From: Rhodoplanes tepidamans
GTDB lineage: Bacteria > Pseudomonadota > Alphaproteobacteria > Rhizobiales > Xanthobacteraceae
Reading direction: 5' to 3'
DNA: 64,000 bases
NCBI RefSeq assembly: GCF_030813915.1
Contig: NZ_JAUSUJ010000020.1
Span: forward strand, 1-64,000
Shown here: piece by piece, positions 50,149 through 59,688 of the stretch
Layout: every line of letters begins with the position of its first letter
How positions within the stretch are numbered: the first letter of the stretch is position 1
Position numbers and translations under genes: made by a program
The notes under the pieces: model-generated
What the model was told of the DNA's origin: nothing
Databases searched by the model: none
The model's input: only the letters and a program-made list of their open reading frames with translations

Positions 50149-50478
50149 CCGGCCATCGCGGCCGCGACGACGGCAGGCGCGACGGCACCCGGCGTGCCGT
50201 CGCGCCTCGGTCCGAATCGAGCGGCCCATGAGAAGAGCCATTCGGCGGCATAGTTCATTCCTACTATGCTTTGTGCCTGACTGGTATTAAGACCGAAGTC
50301 TACCGCCGTGCGCGGCGATGAAGACGTATTTCTTAAGAATTATCGCGCAATCTTCTGCACAGCAGATTCCCTCAGTCGCCGTTCGACTTGCGTCGCGCCG
50401 GCCCCTCTGGTCGGTCCATGACTGCTGCCCATGTTCATCGGGTCGAGCGCGATCTTCCTCCTCGAAGGAGACGACCGG
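50149..50478. promoter_or_regulatory. PRC terminator and chemoreceptor control region
   Basis: 330 bp. A perfect 14-bp hairpin, AGGCGCGACGGCAC-CCGGC-GTGCCGTCGCGCCT, lies at 50175-50207 and probably terminates the PRC-barrel gene. An A/T-richer stretch then contains the inverted repeat GCATAGT-N8-ACTATGC at 50248-50269, a possible operator or promoter element for the chemoreceptor. Confidence 0.6.
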
Positions 50479-52170
50479 ATGCACATGCGCTTCGACATGA
50501 CCATCGGCCGCAAGATCTATGCGCTGATCGGGCTGGCCTTCGCGGGCCTGCTCGGCGTCGCCATGCTCGACTCCCGCGAGCTGGCGTCGAGCCTGAAGGA
50601 GCAGAAGCAGATCGAGCTGCGGCATCTGGTCGAGCTCGCGGTCGGCGTGGTCAAGGAGGAGCATGCCGCGGCCGAGAAGGGGACCGTGAGCGTGGAGGCC
50701 GCCCAGAAGCGGGCGCTCGAGCGTCTCTCGACGATGCGGTACGGCAGCAACGACTATTTCTTCGTGCAGAACATGAGCAACACCATGCTCATGCATCCGC
50801 TGTCGCCGCAGATCGTCGGCAAGGACCTGTCCAATCTCAAGGATCCGAACGGAGTCCTGATCACGGTGGCGCTGAACGAGGTGGTCCGCAAGGACGGCGG
50901 CGGCGTCCTCGAATACATCTGGACCAAGCCCGGCTCGACGACGCCGCAGCCCAAGATCACCTACGCGATGCGCTTCGCGCCGTGGAGCTGGGTGGTCGGC
51001 ACCGGCGTCTATATCGACGACCTGGAGGCGCAGACCTGGGCCGCGACCAAGCGGTCGCTGATCGCCGCCGCCGTCGTCCTGCTGATCACGCTCGGCGTCT
51101 CGGTGTTCATGGCGGGGCGGATCACCAGGCCGCTGCAGCGGATGACCGGGACCATGAAGGACCTCGCCGCCGGCAAGCTCGACGTCGAGATCCCGGGCGT
51201 CGGGCGGCACGACGAGGTCGGCGCCATGGCCGAGGCCGTCGCGGTGTTCAAGACGAACGCGATCGAGCGCACCCGCCTGGAGGCCGAGCGGAAGGCGGCG
51301 GAGGCGCATGCCGCGGCGCAGCGCAAGGCCGACATGGTCCGCTTGGCGGATCGGTTCGAGGCCGCGGTCGGCGGCATCATCGCGACCGTCTCCTCGGCGG
51401 CGACCGAGCTGGAGGCGACCGCCACGACCCTCACCCGCACGGCCGACACCACCCAGCAGATGTCGGCCACGGTCAGCTCCGCCTCCGAGGAGGCCTCGAC
51501 CAACGTCCAGGCGGTCGCCGCGGCGACCAACGAGATGTCCTCGTCGATCGGCGAGATCTCGCGGCAGGTGCAGGCGTCGAGCCGCATCGCCGACGACGCG
51601 GTGAGCCAGGCGGCGAAGACCGATGCCCGCGTCGGCGAGTTGTCGGTGGCGGCGAACCGGATCGGCGACGTGGTCAAGCTGATCACCGACATCGCCGAGC
51701 AGACCAACCTGCTGGCCCTCAACGCCACCATCGAGGCGGCGCGCGCCGGCGAGGCGGGAAAAGGCTTCGCCGTGGTCGCGAACGAAGTGAAGGCGCTGGC
51801 CGGCCAGACCGCCAAGGCGACCGGGGAAATCTCCTCGCAGATCGCCGCGATGCAATCCGCGACCCGGGACTCGGTGGCGGCCATCAAGGAGATCTCCGGC
51901 ACCATCGGGCAGATCGCCGAGGTGGCGTCGGCGATCGCCGCCGCCGTGGAGGAGCAGGGCGCCGCCACGGCGGAGATCTCGCGCAACATCCAGCAGGCGG
52001 CGGCGGGGACCACCCAGGTGGCGCAGAACATCGTCGAGGTGAGCCGCGGTGCCGAGGAGACCGGTGCGGCCTCGGGCGAGGTGCTGAACGCCGCCGGCCA
52101 GCTCGCCGCGGAAAGCAATCAGCTCCGCAGCGAGGTGGCCAGGTTCCTCGACACCGTGCGGGCCGCCTGA
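50479..52170 (+). CDS. Methyl-accepting chemotaxis protein
   Basis: 563 aa from ATG 50479 (AAGGAG at 50465-50470). First membrane helix about residues 12-28. A periplasmic single Cache domain with [33 protein letters not shown] and [19 protein letters not shown] follows. The second helix is [20 protein letters not shown], then HAMP ([25 protein letters not shown]), then the signalling domain with the conserved hairpin [38 protein letters not shown]. Transmits ligand state to CheA/CheW encoded elsewhere. Ligand unknown; sCache domains often bind small carboxylates. Confidence 0.95.
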   Translation: MHMRFDMTIGRKIYALIGLAFAGLLGVAMLDSRELASSLKEQKQIELRHLVELAVGVVKEEHAAAEKGTVSVEAAQKRALERLSTMRYGSNDYFFVQNMSNTMLMHPLSPQIVGKDLSNLKDPNGVLITVALNEVVRKDGGGVLEYIWTKPGSTTPQPKITYAMRFAPWSWVVGTGVYIDDLEAQTWAATKRSLIAAAVVLLITLGVSVFMAGRITRPLQRMTGTMKDLAAGKLDVEIPGVGRHDEVGAMAEAVAVFKTNAIERTRLEAERKAAEAHAAAQRKADMVRLADRFEAAVGGIIATVSSAATELEATATTLTRTADTTQQMSATVSSASEEASTNVQAVAAATNEMSSSIGEISRQVQASSRIADDAVSQAAKTDARVGELSVAANRIGDVVKLITDIAEQTNLLALNATIEAARAGEAGKGFAVVANEVKALAGQTAKATGEISSQIAAMQSATRDSVAAIKEISGTIGQIAEVASAIAAAVEEQGAATAEISRNIQQAAAGTTQVAQNIVEVSRGAEETGAASGEVLNAAGQLAAESNQLRSEVARFLDTVRAA

Positions 52171-52216
52171 CGGCCGCGGTCGGGCCCGACGGCCGGAGGC
52201 GGCCTGCCGGGCCAGC

Positions 52217-53260
52217 CTACTCGGCCGCGAGCGGGGCCCTCTCGGCGTCGATCATGCGCTGGACGCTGCGGCGCATCTTCTTCGGGGCGGCGTCGATGGC
52301 GAGCCCGATGCGTCGTGCGTCCGGCCGCGTCCGTTCGACGCGGTCGATCTCCTCCAGAATCTCCTTGTCCTCGTTGAACGCGACGCGGAAGTCGTCGTGC
52401 AGGCGCCGGTCGACGTCGGCGTCCGAGAGGGCGAAGTTGCGCACATGCAGCCAGTGGTCGATGCAGTGATGCGCGTCCACCGGCGTGATGAAGTGGCAGG
52501 CGAAGATGCGCAGGCCGCGGTCACGCTCGGCCGGGTCGAGCGCCGCCGCCACGTCGGCGCTGCCGAAGTCGATCACCGCGATGCAGGGGGCGTCGTAGTG
52601 ATAGTAGTGCCAGCGGTCGACGTGACCGGTGAAGCCGCCGTACTTGGCGAACAGGGGGATCGGCGGCGCGTCGCGGATCCAGCGCCAGACCACCACGCCG
52701 GTGTCGGTGACCTCGTGCTGCACCGGAATGTCCTCGCTCGCCGCATTGCCGAGCGTCGACAGGTGGACGAAGCTCACATGCGCCGGGTCGCAGAGATTGT
52801 CGGCGAGGTTGAGATAGCTCGTGCCGATGTGCAGGGCCTCGCCCTCGACCGCGTGCCACTGCGGCGAATGAAACTGCGGCAGGTCGTAGACCGGGACGGT
52901 GTCGGCGCGGGCGGGGTCGCCCGGCCAGATCCAGACGAGGCCCATCTGCTCGCGCAGCGGATAGGCGCGCACCCGCGCGCTCGCCGGGACGGTCGCCTGG
53001 CCGGGGATCCGGACACAGGTGCCGTCCGGCCCGAAGGTCATGCCGTGATAGCCGCATTCGACGGCGTCGCCCTTGAGTTTGCCGCACGACAGCGGCGCCA
53101 GCCGATGCGGGCAGAGGTCGTCGAGCGCCACGGGCTCGCCGCGCTCGGTGCGGTAGACGACGAGGTCGAGGCCGAGAACCTTGTGGCGCGCGAGCGTGCG
53201 ACCGACGTCGCGCGACCAGGTCAGCGGGTACCAGGCGTTGCGGGGAGCGTTGTCCAGCAT
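52217..53260 (-). CDS. Rieske aromatic-ring oxygenase, terminal subunit
   Basis: 347 aa, similar to VanA/phthalate-type O-demethylase and oxygenase subunits. Rieske [2Fe-2S] ligands C50-P-H52 (LCPHRLAPLSCG) and C69-x-x-H72 (ECGYHGMTF). Mononuclear iron ligands are expected in NLADNLCDPAHVSFVH (H161, H166). No reductase gene is adjacent, so electrons must come from a reductase elsewhere. It lies 28 bp after the binding-protein gene on the same strand, suggesting that the imported compound is its substrate. Confidence 0.92.
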   Translation of the reverse strand: MLDNAPRNAWYPLTWSRDVGRTLARHKVLGLDLVVYRTERGEPVALDDLCPHRLAPLSCGKLKGDAVECGYHGMTFGPDGTCVRIPGQATVPASARVRAYPLREQMGLVWIWPGDPARADTVPVYDLPQFHSPQWHAVEGEALHIGTSYLNLADNLCDPAHVSFVHLSTLGNAASEDIPVQHEVTDTGVVVWRWIRDAPPIPLFAKYGGFTGHVDRWHYYHYDAPCIAVIDFGSADVAAALDPAERDRGLRIFACHFITPVDAHHCIDHWLHVRNFALSDADVDRRLHDDFRVAFNEDKEILEEIDRVERTRPDARRIGLAIDAAPKKMRRSVQRMIDAERAPLAAE

Positions 53261-53288
53261 GGGTCACCCTTGCGTGTCGGGAGCGGGG

Positions 53289-54485
53289 TCACTGCGGGCG
53301 GCGCGCCGCCACGACATTGTCGGGCGCCTGGAAGTCCTTGCCGTCGACATAGCGCCAGTCGACCATCACGCCGCGGCCGTCCTTCAGCGCCAGCCGGCCG
53401 AGATAGACGCCGAGCGTCGACTGGTGATCGAGGGCACGGAACGAGATCGGCCCGACCGGCGTGCTCTCGATCCGCAGGCCTTCGGTGGCCCTGATCAGGT
53501 CGTCGGTGCGCGTGCTGCCGGCCTTCTCGATCGCCGCGGCGAGCACCAGCGTGTTGATGTAGCCGATCAGCGCCCCGATCGTCGGCGGCTCCTTGAAGCG
53601 TTCCCGGTAGGCGGTCAGGAACGCGTCGTGCTCGGGGCTGCGGATCGTGTCCCAGGGATAGCCGGTCACCAGCCAGCCGGCCGGCACCTCGTCCTTGAGC
53701 GGCGCGAGATATTCGGGCTCGCCCGTCATCAGGCTGACGACGCTGCGCCCCTCGAAGGCATGGCGGGTGTTGGCCTCGCGCACGAGCTTGACGAGGTCGG
53801 GCCCGAAGGTCGCGTTGAACACCGCGTCCGGCTGCGCCGCCATCATGGCCAGCACGGTGGCGCCGGCGTCGATCTTCCCGAGCGGCGGCCATTGCGCGTC
53901 GACGAACTCGACGTCGGGGCGCAGGCGCCGCATCTCGGCCCTGAAGCTCGCGACCGCCGACTGGCCGAACTCGTAGTTGGGCGCGATGGTGGCCCATCGC
54001 TTCGCCGGCAGCTTGGCGGCCTCGCGCGCCAGGATCGCCGTCTGGGTGAACGTGCTCGGCCGCAGCCGGAACGTATAGCGGTTGCCCTTCTCCAGGATCA
54101 GCGCATCGGTGAGCGGCTGCGACGCCAGGAAGTAGATCTTCTTCTGGTTGGCGAAGTCGGCCAGGGCGAGCCCGACATGGGACAGGATGCCGCCGGTGAG
54201 GAGGTCGACGCGCTCGGACTCGACGAGCTGCACCGCCTGGGTGATGGCGTCGGCGGGCTTGCCGGCGTCGTCGCGGGCGACGATCTCCATCCTGCGGCCG
54301 AGCACGCCGCCGCGGCCGTTGATCTGGTCGCGCGCCAGCTCCCAGCCCTGGCGATAGCCGCGGGTGCCGATCGGAAGCGCGGAGTAGCTGGAGATGTCGC
54401 CGATCCGGATCGGCGGCTCGGCCCGGGCGCCGACGGGCGCAGCGAGCAGCATGCACAGGAACAGCAAGACGACGCGACGGCGCAT
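53289..54485 (-). CDS. Branched-chain-type ABC transporter substrate-binding protein
   Basis: 398 aa with a perfect GGAGG ribosome site. Signal peptide MRRRVVLLFLCMLLAAPVGARA, then a type I periplasmic fold: IRIGDISSYSALPIGTRGYRQGWELA, GGVLGRRMEIVARDDAGKP, LTGGILSHVGLALADFANQ, NYEFGQSAVASF. LivK-like proteins of this type often bind aromatic acids or amides rather than amino acids. The permease and ATPases are not in the window. Coupled with the Rieske gene and divergent from a TetR regulator. Confidence 0.92.
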   Translation of the reverse strand: MRRRVVLLFLCMLLAAPVGARAEPPIRIGDISSYSALPIGTRGYRQGWELARDQINGRGGVLGRRMEIVARDDAGKPADAITQAVQLVESERVDLLTGGILSHVGLALADFANQKKIYFLASQPLTDALILEKGNRYTFRLRPSTFTQTAILAREAAKLPAKRWATIAPNYEFGQSAVASFRAEMRRLRPDVEFVDAQWPPLGKIDAGATVLAMMAAQPDAVFNATFGPDLVKLVREANTRHAFEGRSVVSLMTGEPEYLAPLKDEVPAGWLVTGYPWDTIRSPEHDAFLTAYRERFKEPPTIGALIGYINTLVLAAAIEKAGSTRTDDLIRATEGLRIESTPVGPISFRALDHQSTLGVYLGRLALKDGRGVMVDWRYVDGKDFQAPDNVVAARRPQ

Positions 54486-54538
54486 GGTGACCTCCTGCCG
54501 GGGGAACTGGCGGTCAGATTGATGGTTGCGATGACTGT

Positions 54539-54556
54539 ATGTAGTACTTACTACAT
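54539..54556. promoter_or_regulatory. Probable TetR operator
   Basis: Perfect palindrome ATGTAGTA-CT-TACTACAT in the 191-bp gap between the divergent binding-protein and TetR genes. Its size and position (53 bp from the binding-protein start, 120 bp from the tetR start) fit a TetR-dimer operator controlling the oxygenase operon. Confidence 0.75.
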
Positions 54557-54676
54557 CAGTGCAGCGGAGGACCGCTTGTCTGTCAAGGTTCAAAACTAGG
54601 CACGGATCGCCGATAATCGGGCCACACGGGCGCTCGGGCGAGCGAAGTTCTCGGGCGAGCGAGGGGAGGACGCGGA

Positions 54677-55411
54677 ATGAGTGGTGAACTGGTCGAGCCG
54701 AGGTCACGACGACGGCCGCAGCGACACCGGGGAACGGCGGCCGCCGCGTCCGGACCGGCCGAGCCGGTCTCCGTCGCCGCGGCGCCGCCGAAGCGCCGGC
54801 GCCGCACCCCGCAGGACACCCGCGCCGCGCTCCTGAAGGCCGCGGTCGCCGAATTCGCCCGCGAGGGCTACGGCGGCGCGCGCGTCGACCGCATCAGCAA
54901 GGCGGCGCGCAGCAACGACCGCATGCTCTACTACTACTTCCACAGCAAGGAGGAGCTGTTCCGTCAGGTCATCGAGCACTGCTACGCCCGGCTGGTGGCG
55001 GAGGAGGAGGCGCTCGAGCTCGACGTGACGCGGCCGCGCGAGGCGCTCACCGCGCTCGTCGCCTTCAACTGGGCCTACTACTGGGACCATCCCGAGCTGA
55101 TCAGCATCCTGGCCTCCGAGAACCTGTTCAAGGGCCGGCACGTCAAGAACAAGATCCGTGCGGCGTTCGCCTCGTCGCAGTTCTTCACGCTGGAGCGCAT
55201 CCTCGACCACGGCGCGAAGAGCGGCGTGTTCAGGCCGGACTGCGACAGCTTCCTGGTCTACATGTCGATCCTGTCGCTGACCTATTTCTACCGGTCGAAC
55301 CTCCACACCCTGTCGAACTACATGCAGGTCGACCTCGCCGAGCCGGCGCGCCGCGACGCCTGGCTCGCCCATGTGCAGCGCATGATCGACGACCTGGTGC
55401 GGCGGCGCTAG
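54677..55411 (+). CDS. TetR-family transcriptional regulator
   Basis: 244 aa. The basic, Ala-rich N-tail is followed by the helix-turn-helix: TRAALLKAAVAEFAREGYGGARVDRISKAARSNDRMLYYYFHSKEELFRQVI. A C-terminal effector domain of the TetR_C type follows (ALVAFNWAYYWDHPELISILASENL). Divergent arrangement and the palindrome suggest that it represses the Liv-type binding protein and Rieske oxygenase until their substrate, or a derivative, is bound. Confidence 0.93.
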   Translation: MSGELVEPRSRRRPQRHRGTAAAASGPAEPVSVAAAPPKRRRRTPQDTRAALLKAAVAEFAREGYGGARVDRISKAARSNDRMLYYYFHSKEELFRQVIEHCYARLVAEEEALELDVTRPREALTALVAFNWAYYWDHPELISILASENLFKGRHVKNKIRAAFASSQFFTLERILDHGAKSGVFRPDCDSFLVYMSILSLTYFYRSNLHTLSNYMQVDLAEPARRDAWLAHVQRMIDDLVRRR

Positions 55412-55432
55412 GTTCGAAGCCGGCGGGGCCGC

Positions 55433-56002
55433 TCAGCGGCGGTTGACGAAGCGGATGCGCCAGCTCGCCGCGACCCGGTCGATCCGGGTCAGCGACAGCG
55501 GTGCGACCACGAAGCGCAGCGCGCTTTCCGGCGTGAGATCGAGGGCGATCGCCAGGATCGCCCGGATGGTGCCGGAATGCACCACCAGCACCGCGTCGCC
55601 GGCCGGCAGCTGCACGAGCCCGCGGCGCACCCGCTCGATCTGGTCGACGAAGCTCTCGCCGCCGGGCGGCCGCCGGCGCGCCGGCGAGCGCCAGAAGGTG
55701 GCGTAGGCGAGGCCGAGCTCGGCCTCCAGGTCGGCATGGGTCCGGCCGGTCCATTCACCGAATCCCTGCTCGCGGAAGTCGGGCTGGTGGATGGGGTCGA
55801 GGCCGAGCGCCTGGGCGGTGTCCAGCGTGCGCTGCGCCGGGCTGGCGAAGACCGGGGCCTCGGCGGGAAGCTGGTCGCGCAACGCCGCGATCCGCTCGGC
55901 GTCGCCGAGGTCGGCCGGCGCCTCCGGCGGATGGATGACGTCGCGCGGCCCCGCCACCGGGGCGTGCCGGATCAGCCACAGGCGCAGCTCGGGCTCGCTC
56001 AT
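55433..56002 (-). CDS. cobC: Histidine phosphatase, probable alpha-ribazole phosphatase CobC
   Basis: 189 aa phosphoglycerate-mutase-like phosphatase: catalytic RHG-type LWLIRHAPV, FASPAQRTLDTAQALG, DFREQGFGEWTGR, GGESFVDQIERV and VVHSGTIRAILAIAL. It lies five bases after the cobS stop on the same strand, and removes the phosphate in the last step of cobalamin lower-loop assembly in that context. Without the context it would be called only a histidine phosphatase. Confidence 0.87.
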   Translation of the reverse strand: MSEPELRLWLIRHAPVAGPRDVIHPPEAPADLGDAERIAALRDQLPAEAPVFASPAQRTLDTAQALGLDPIHQPDFREQGFGEWTGRTHADLEAELGLAYATFWRSPARRRPPGGESFVDQIERVRRGLVQLPAGDAVLVVHSGTIRAILAIALDLTPESALRFVVAPLSLTRIDRVAASWRIRFVNRR

Positions 56003-56007
56003 GGCGG

Positions 56008-56790
56008 TCAGCCGAACCGGGTCGCGCACAGCACCAGGACGGCGACCTCGACGGCCTGCTCGGCGGCGCCGAGCACGTCGCCGGTCTGGCCGCCGATCTG
56101 CCGCCTCGCGAGCGCTCCGACGGCGGCCGCCGCCAGCAGCGCGACGGCGACCGAGAGCAGGGCCTCCTTGAGCGGCAGCATGATCAGGGTCAGCACCGCG
56201 GCGATCACGCCGGCCGTCACCACCACGGTCTGGGTCGGCGAGCCGGCGCGGGCGCCGAGCCCGTCGGTGCGGGCCGCCGGCAGCTTGAAGGCGAGCGCCG
56301 GGATGGCGGCGCGGCCGAGCGCGTGGGCCGTCACCAGCACGGGCAGCACCGCGACCCGGGGCAGGGCGGCGAGCGCGAACAGCTTGGCCGCGAACGTCAC
56401 CATCAGCACCACGGCGCCGTAGGTGCCGAGCCGGCTGTCGCGCATGATCTCGAGCTTCCGCGCCTTGTCGTGGCCGCCGCCGAAGCCGTCGCCGGTGTCG
56501 GCGAGGCCGTCCTCGTGGAGGGCACCGGTGAGCAGCGCGCTCACCCCCAGCGCCAGGGCGGCGGCCGGCAGCACCGGCACGCCGACCAGGAGGAGGCCGA
56601 GATAGACCACCCCCACGGCGGCCCCGACGCCGGCCCCGACGAGCGGGAAGACTCGCATGGCCCGTGCGAGGTATGAGGGCGCCGGCCCATCCGGATGGGC
56701 CATCGGGATTCGCGTCAGCAGCCCGACCGCGACCCGCAGGTCGTCCTGCCAGTCGCGCATGCTGTTGCCGTTGTCCAAAGTGTTGGTCAT
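56008..56790 (-). CDS. cobS: Adenosylcobinamide-GDP ribazoletransferase
   Basis: 260-aa inner-membrane enzyme with about six helices, joining adenosylcobinamide-GDP and alpha-ribazole(-phosphate). Signature LLTGALHEDGLADTGDGFGGG (residues about 86-106), RVFPLVGAGVGAAVG and KLEIMRDSRLGTYGAV. ATG 56790 gives a start only 15 bp from the divergent cobT start; an internal Met (56760) is the alternative start. Confidence 0.95.
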   Translation of the reverse strand: MTNTLDNGNSMRDWQDDLRVAVGLLTRIPMAHPDGPAPSYLARAMRVFPLVGAGVGAAVGVVYLGLLLVGVPVLPAAALALGVSALLTGALHEDGLADTGDGFGGGHDKARKLEIMRDSRLGTYGAVVLMVTFAAKLFALAALPRVAVLPVLVTAHALGRAAIPALAFKLPAARTDGLGARAGSPTQTVVVTAGVIAAVLTLIMLPLKEALLSVAVALLAAAAVGALARRQIGGQTGDVLGAAEQAVEVAVLVLCATRFG

Positions 56791-56805
56791 CGAAAAGGAC
56801 TCACC

Positions 56806-57822
56806 TTGATCTTCCCCACTCTAGACGACCTTCGCGCCGCCTGTCGCGACCTGCCGGCCGGCGACGAGGCCGCGGCCGCCGCGGCCCTGGCGCGCCAGGC
56901 CGTGCTCACCAAGCCGCCCGGGAGCCTGGGCCGGCTGGAGGACCTCGCCGTCTGGCTCGCCCGCTGGCAGGGCCGGGCGATCCCGAAGCTCGACCGCATC
57001 TCCATCGTCGTGTTCGCCGGCAATCACGGCGTCGCGGCGCGCGGCGTCTCGGCCTTTCCGATCGACGTCACGGCCCAGATGGTGGCGAACTATGCCGCCG
57101 GCGGCGCCGGGATCAACCGTCTCGCCGAGACGGCCGGGGCCGCCCTGTCGGTCGTTCCGCTCGAGCTCGACCGGCCGACCGCCGACTTCACCAAGGCCCC
57201 CGCCATGGACGAGGCCGACTTCCTGGCCGCCGTCTCGGCCGGGTACGAGGCGGTGTCGCCCGAGAACGACCTGCTCGCGGTCGGCGAGATGGGCATCGGC
57301 AACACCACGGCGGCGGCCGCCCTGTGCGCCGCATTGCTGGGCGGCGGCGCCGGCCGCTGGGTCGGCCGCGGCACCGGGGTCGACGACCACGGCCTCGCCC
57401 GCAAGCGCGATGCCGTCGAGGCCGGGCTCGCCCGCCATGGGGCCAAGGTCGCCGATCCGCTGGCGATCGCCGCCGCGCTCGGCGGGCGCGAGCTCGCCGC
57501 CATGATGGGCGCGACCCTGGCGGCGCGCCGGCACGGCGTGCCGATGCTGCTCGACGGCTACGTGGCGAGCGCCGCGGTGCTGCCGCTGTCGCGCCTGTCG
57601 ACCGACGCGCTCGCCCATTGCCGCGCCGCCCACTGCTCGGCCGAGCCGGGCCACAAGGCGCTGCTGTCGGCCCTCGGCCTGCCGCCGCTGCTCGACGTCG
57701 GCATGCGGCTCGGCGAGGCGACTGGCGCCGCCGTGGCGATGCTGCTGGTCCGCGCGGCGGTGTCCTGCCACGCCGGCATGGCGACCTTCGCCGAGGCCGG
57801 CGTCGCCGAGAAGACCAGCTGA
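56806..57822 (+). CDS. cobT: Nicotinate-nucleotide-dimethylbenzimidazole phosphoribosyltransferase
   Basis: 338 aa from TTG 56806, with AAAGGA six bases upstream; no in-frame ATG suits. It makes alpha-ribazole phosphate for the cobalamin lower ligand. Family blocks: LTKPPGSLGRLEDLAVWLA, VFAGNHGVAARGVSAFP, MVANYAAGGAGINRLA, GEMGIGNTTAAAAL, GTGVDD, and the end SCHAGMATFAEAGVAEK with the catalytic Glu region. Divergent from cobS-cobC. No cobalamin riboswitch is visible. Confidence 0.96.
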   Translation: MIFPTLDDLRAACRDLPAGDEAAAAAALARQAVLTKPPGSLGRLEDLAVWLARWQGRAIPKLDRISIVVFAGNHGVAARGVSAFPIDVTAQMVANYAAGGAGINRLAETAGAALSVVPLELDRPTADFTKAPAMDEADFLAAVSAGYEAVSPENDLLAVGEMGIGNTTAAAALCAALLGGGAGRWVGRGTGVDDHGLARKRDAVEAGLARHGAKVADPLAIAAALGGRELAAMMGATLAARRHGVPMLLDGYVASAAVLPLSRLSTDALAHCRAAHCSAEPGHKALLSALGLPPLLDVGMRLGEATGAAVAMLLVRAAVSCHAGMATFAEAGVAEKTS

Positions 57823-57914
57823 TCCCGTCTTCGGGAGTGCGCCCGGGCCGCATTGCCTTGCCGGCCCGGGCCACTATGATCCGGCCACCCCCACCCCGCA
57901 GAAACGAAGACTCC

Positions 57915-59357
57915 ATGACCGTGCATCAGAACTTCATCGGCGGCGAATGGATTCCCGCCGGCAACGCCGCGCCCAACATCAACCCGTCGGACGTCACCGA
58001 CGTGGTGGGCGAGTACGCCCGCGCCTCCCGGGCCGAGGCGGACGCGGCGATCGCCGCCGCCAAGGCGGCGTTCCCGGCCTGGGCCCGGTCGAACCCGCAC
58101 GAGCGCTACGAGATCCTGATGCGGGTCTCCACCGAGATCCTCGCCCGCAAGGAGGAGCTCGGCCGCCTGCTCGCCCGCGAGGAGGGCAAGACGCTGGCCG
58201 ACGGCATCGGCGAGGTGACGCGCGCCGGCCAGATCTTCGGCTATTTCGCCGGGGAAGCGGTCCGCATCGCCGGTGAAAAATTCGCATCGACCCGGCCCGG
58301 CATCGAGGTCGACGTGACCCGCGAGCCGGTCGGCATCGTCGCCATGATCACGCCGTGGAACTTTCCCATCGCGATCCCGGCCTGGAAGATCGCGCCGGCG
58401 CTCGCCTACGGCAACTGCGTCGTCATCAAGCCGGCCGACCTGGTTCCGGGCTGCGCCTGGGCGCTCGCCGACATCATCGCCCGCGCCGGCGTGCCGAAGG
58501 GCGTGTTCAACCTCGTCATGGGGCGCGGCTCGGAGATCGGCGACGTCCTGCTGAACCACGACGACGTCGCCGCGATCTCGTTCACGGGCTCGGTCGGCAC
58601 CGGCCGCAAGGTCGCCCAGGCCGCCGTCACGGCGCCGGTGATGAAGAAGGTGCAGCTCGAGATGGGCGGCAAGAGCCCGCTCGTCATCCTCGACGACGCC
58701 GACCTCGCCGTGGCGGTCGAGGCCGCCGCCAACGGCGCCTTCTACCAGACCGGCCAGCGCTGCACGGCCGGCACTCGCCTCGTCGTCACCGAGGGCATCC
58801 ACGACCGCTTCGTCGAGGGCCTGGTCGAGCGCATGAAGCAGCTCGTCGTCGACGACGCCCTGAAGCCCGGCACCAATATCGGCCCCGTCGTCGACCAGAA
58901 CCAGCTCGACCAGGACCTGCGCTACATCGCCATCGGCCAGAAGGAGGGCGCCAGGCTCGCCTGGGGCGGCGAGCGGCTGAACCGCGACAAGCAGGGCTTC
59001 TACCTGCAGCCGGCGCTGTTCACCGAGTGCTCGACCGACATGCAGATCGTCCGCGAGGAGATCTTCGGACCGGTCGCCGCGGTGCTGCGGGTGAAGGACT
59101 ACGACGAGGCCCTGAAGGTCGCCAACGACACCACCTTCGGTCTGTCGTCCGGCATCTGCACGACCAGCCTGAAGCACGCGACCCACTTCAAGCGCAACTC
59201 CGACGCCGGCATGGTCAACGTCAATCTCCCGACGGCGGGCGTCGACTATCACGTCCCGTTCGGCGGCCGGAAGGGCTCGAGCTACGGCCCGCGCGAGCAG
59301 GGCCACTACGCCATCGAGTTCTACACCACGGTGAAGACCAGCTACACGCTGGCGTGA
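57915..59357 (+). CDS. NAD(P)+-dependent aldehyde dehydrogenase (alpha-ketoglutarate semialdehyde type)
   Basis: 480 aa. Substrate tunnel and cofactor motifs TPWNFPIAIPAWKIAPALAYGN and FTGSVGTGRKVA; general base Glu249 in LEMGGKSP and catalytic Cys283 in GQRCTAGTR; C-terminal PFGGRKGSSYGPREQG. The N-terminus (QNFIGGEWIPAGNAAPNINPSD) matches ketoglutaric-semialdehyde dehydrogenases of sugar-acid and hydroxyproline pathways. This would complement the IlvD/Edd-type dehydratase at 40.8 kb, a link that is inference. It lies 92 bp after cobT. Confidence 0.88.
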   Translation: MTVHQNFIGGEWIPAGNAAPNINPSDVTDVVGEYARASRAEADAAIAAAKAAFPAWARSNPHERYEILMRVSTEILARKEELGRLLAREEGKTLADGIGEVTRAGQIFGYFAGEAVRIAGEKFASTRPGIEVDVTREPVGIVAMITPWNFPIAIPAWKIAPALAYGNCVVIKPADLVPGCAWALADIIARAGVPKGVFNLVMGRGSEIGDVLLNHDDVAAISFTGSVGTGRKVAQAAVTAPVMKKVQLEMGGKSPLVILDDADLAVAVEAAANGAFYQTGQRCTAGTRLVVTEGIHDRFVEGLVERMKQLVVDDALKPGTNIGPVVDQNQLDQDLRYIAIGQKEGARLAWGGERLNRDKQGFYLQPALFTECSTDMQIVREEIFGPVAAVLRVKDYDEALKVANDTTFGLSSGICTTSLKHATHFKRNSDAGMVNVNLPTAGVDYHVPFGGRKGSSYGPREQGHYAIEFYTTVKTSYTLA

Positions 59358-59411
59358 GCGCGACGCGCTCCGCCCGAGCGGTGCGTTCCGCCGGGACGTC
59401 GCGGCCCCTTC

Positions 59412-59594
59412 ACCTCTCCCCGCCGCGCGGGGAGAGGTCGACATTCGCGCGGCCAGCGCGAATGTCGGGTGAGGGGGCGTCGCCGCGAGCCTGAGGTTCC
59501 AGGTCCGAGCCTTTCGCAAGCGCCCCCTCATCCGACTCGCCGCTGCGCGGCGAGCCACCTTCTTGTCGCGCGAGAGCGCGACCCCGCACGCGGG
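59412..59594. repeat. Mosaic of palindromic elements
   Basis: In the 331-bp gap 59358-59688, perfect hairpins follow one another: ACCTCTCCCCG/CGGGGAGAGGT (59412-59438), GACATTCGCGC/GCGCGAATGTC (59440-59466), CTCGCCGC/GCGGCGAG (59536-59554) and GTCGCGC/GCGCGAC (59565-59582). TGAGGGGGCG (59470-59479) pairs with CGCCCCCTCA (59521-59530). This looks like a dispersed intergenic repeat family; a related hairpin lies at about 61554-61583. Confidence 0.75.
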
Positions 59595-59688
59595 GAGAAG
59601 GACGAAAGCGCTCGCGTCACTCAATGCGTGCCACCGGGCACCCCCGCCCGAGCCGTGCTAGCATGGCCGCCCGAACAGGACCGGGCCC

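Noticed and set aside
56760-56810. Possible cobalamin riboswitch at the cob genes
   Set aside because: Only 15 bp separate the divergent starts, and no B12-box-like sequence was seen within the adjoining bases.
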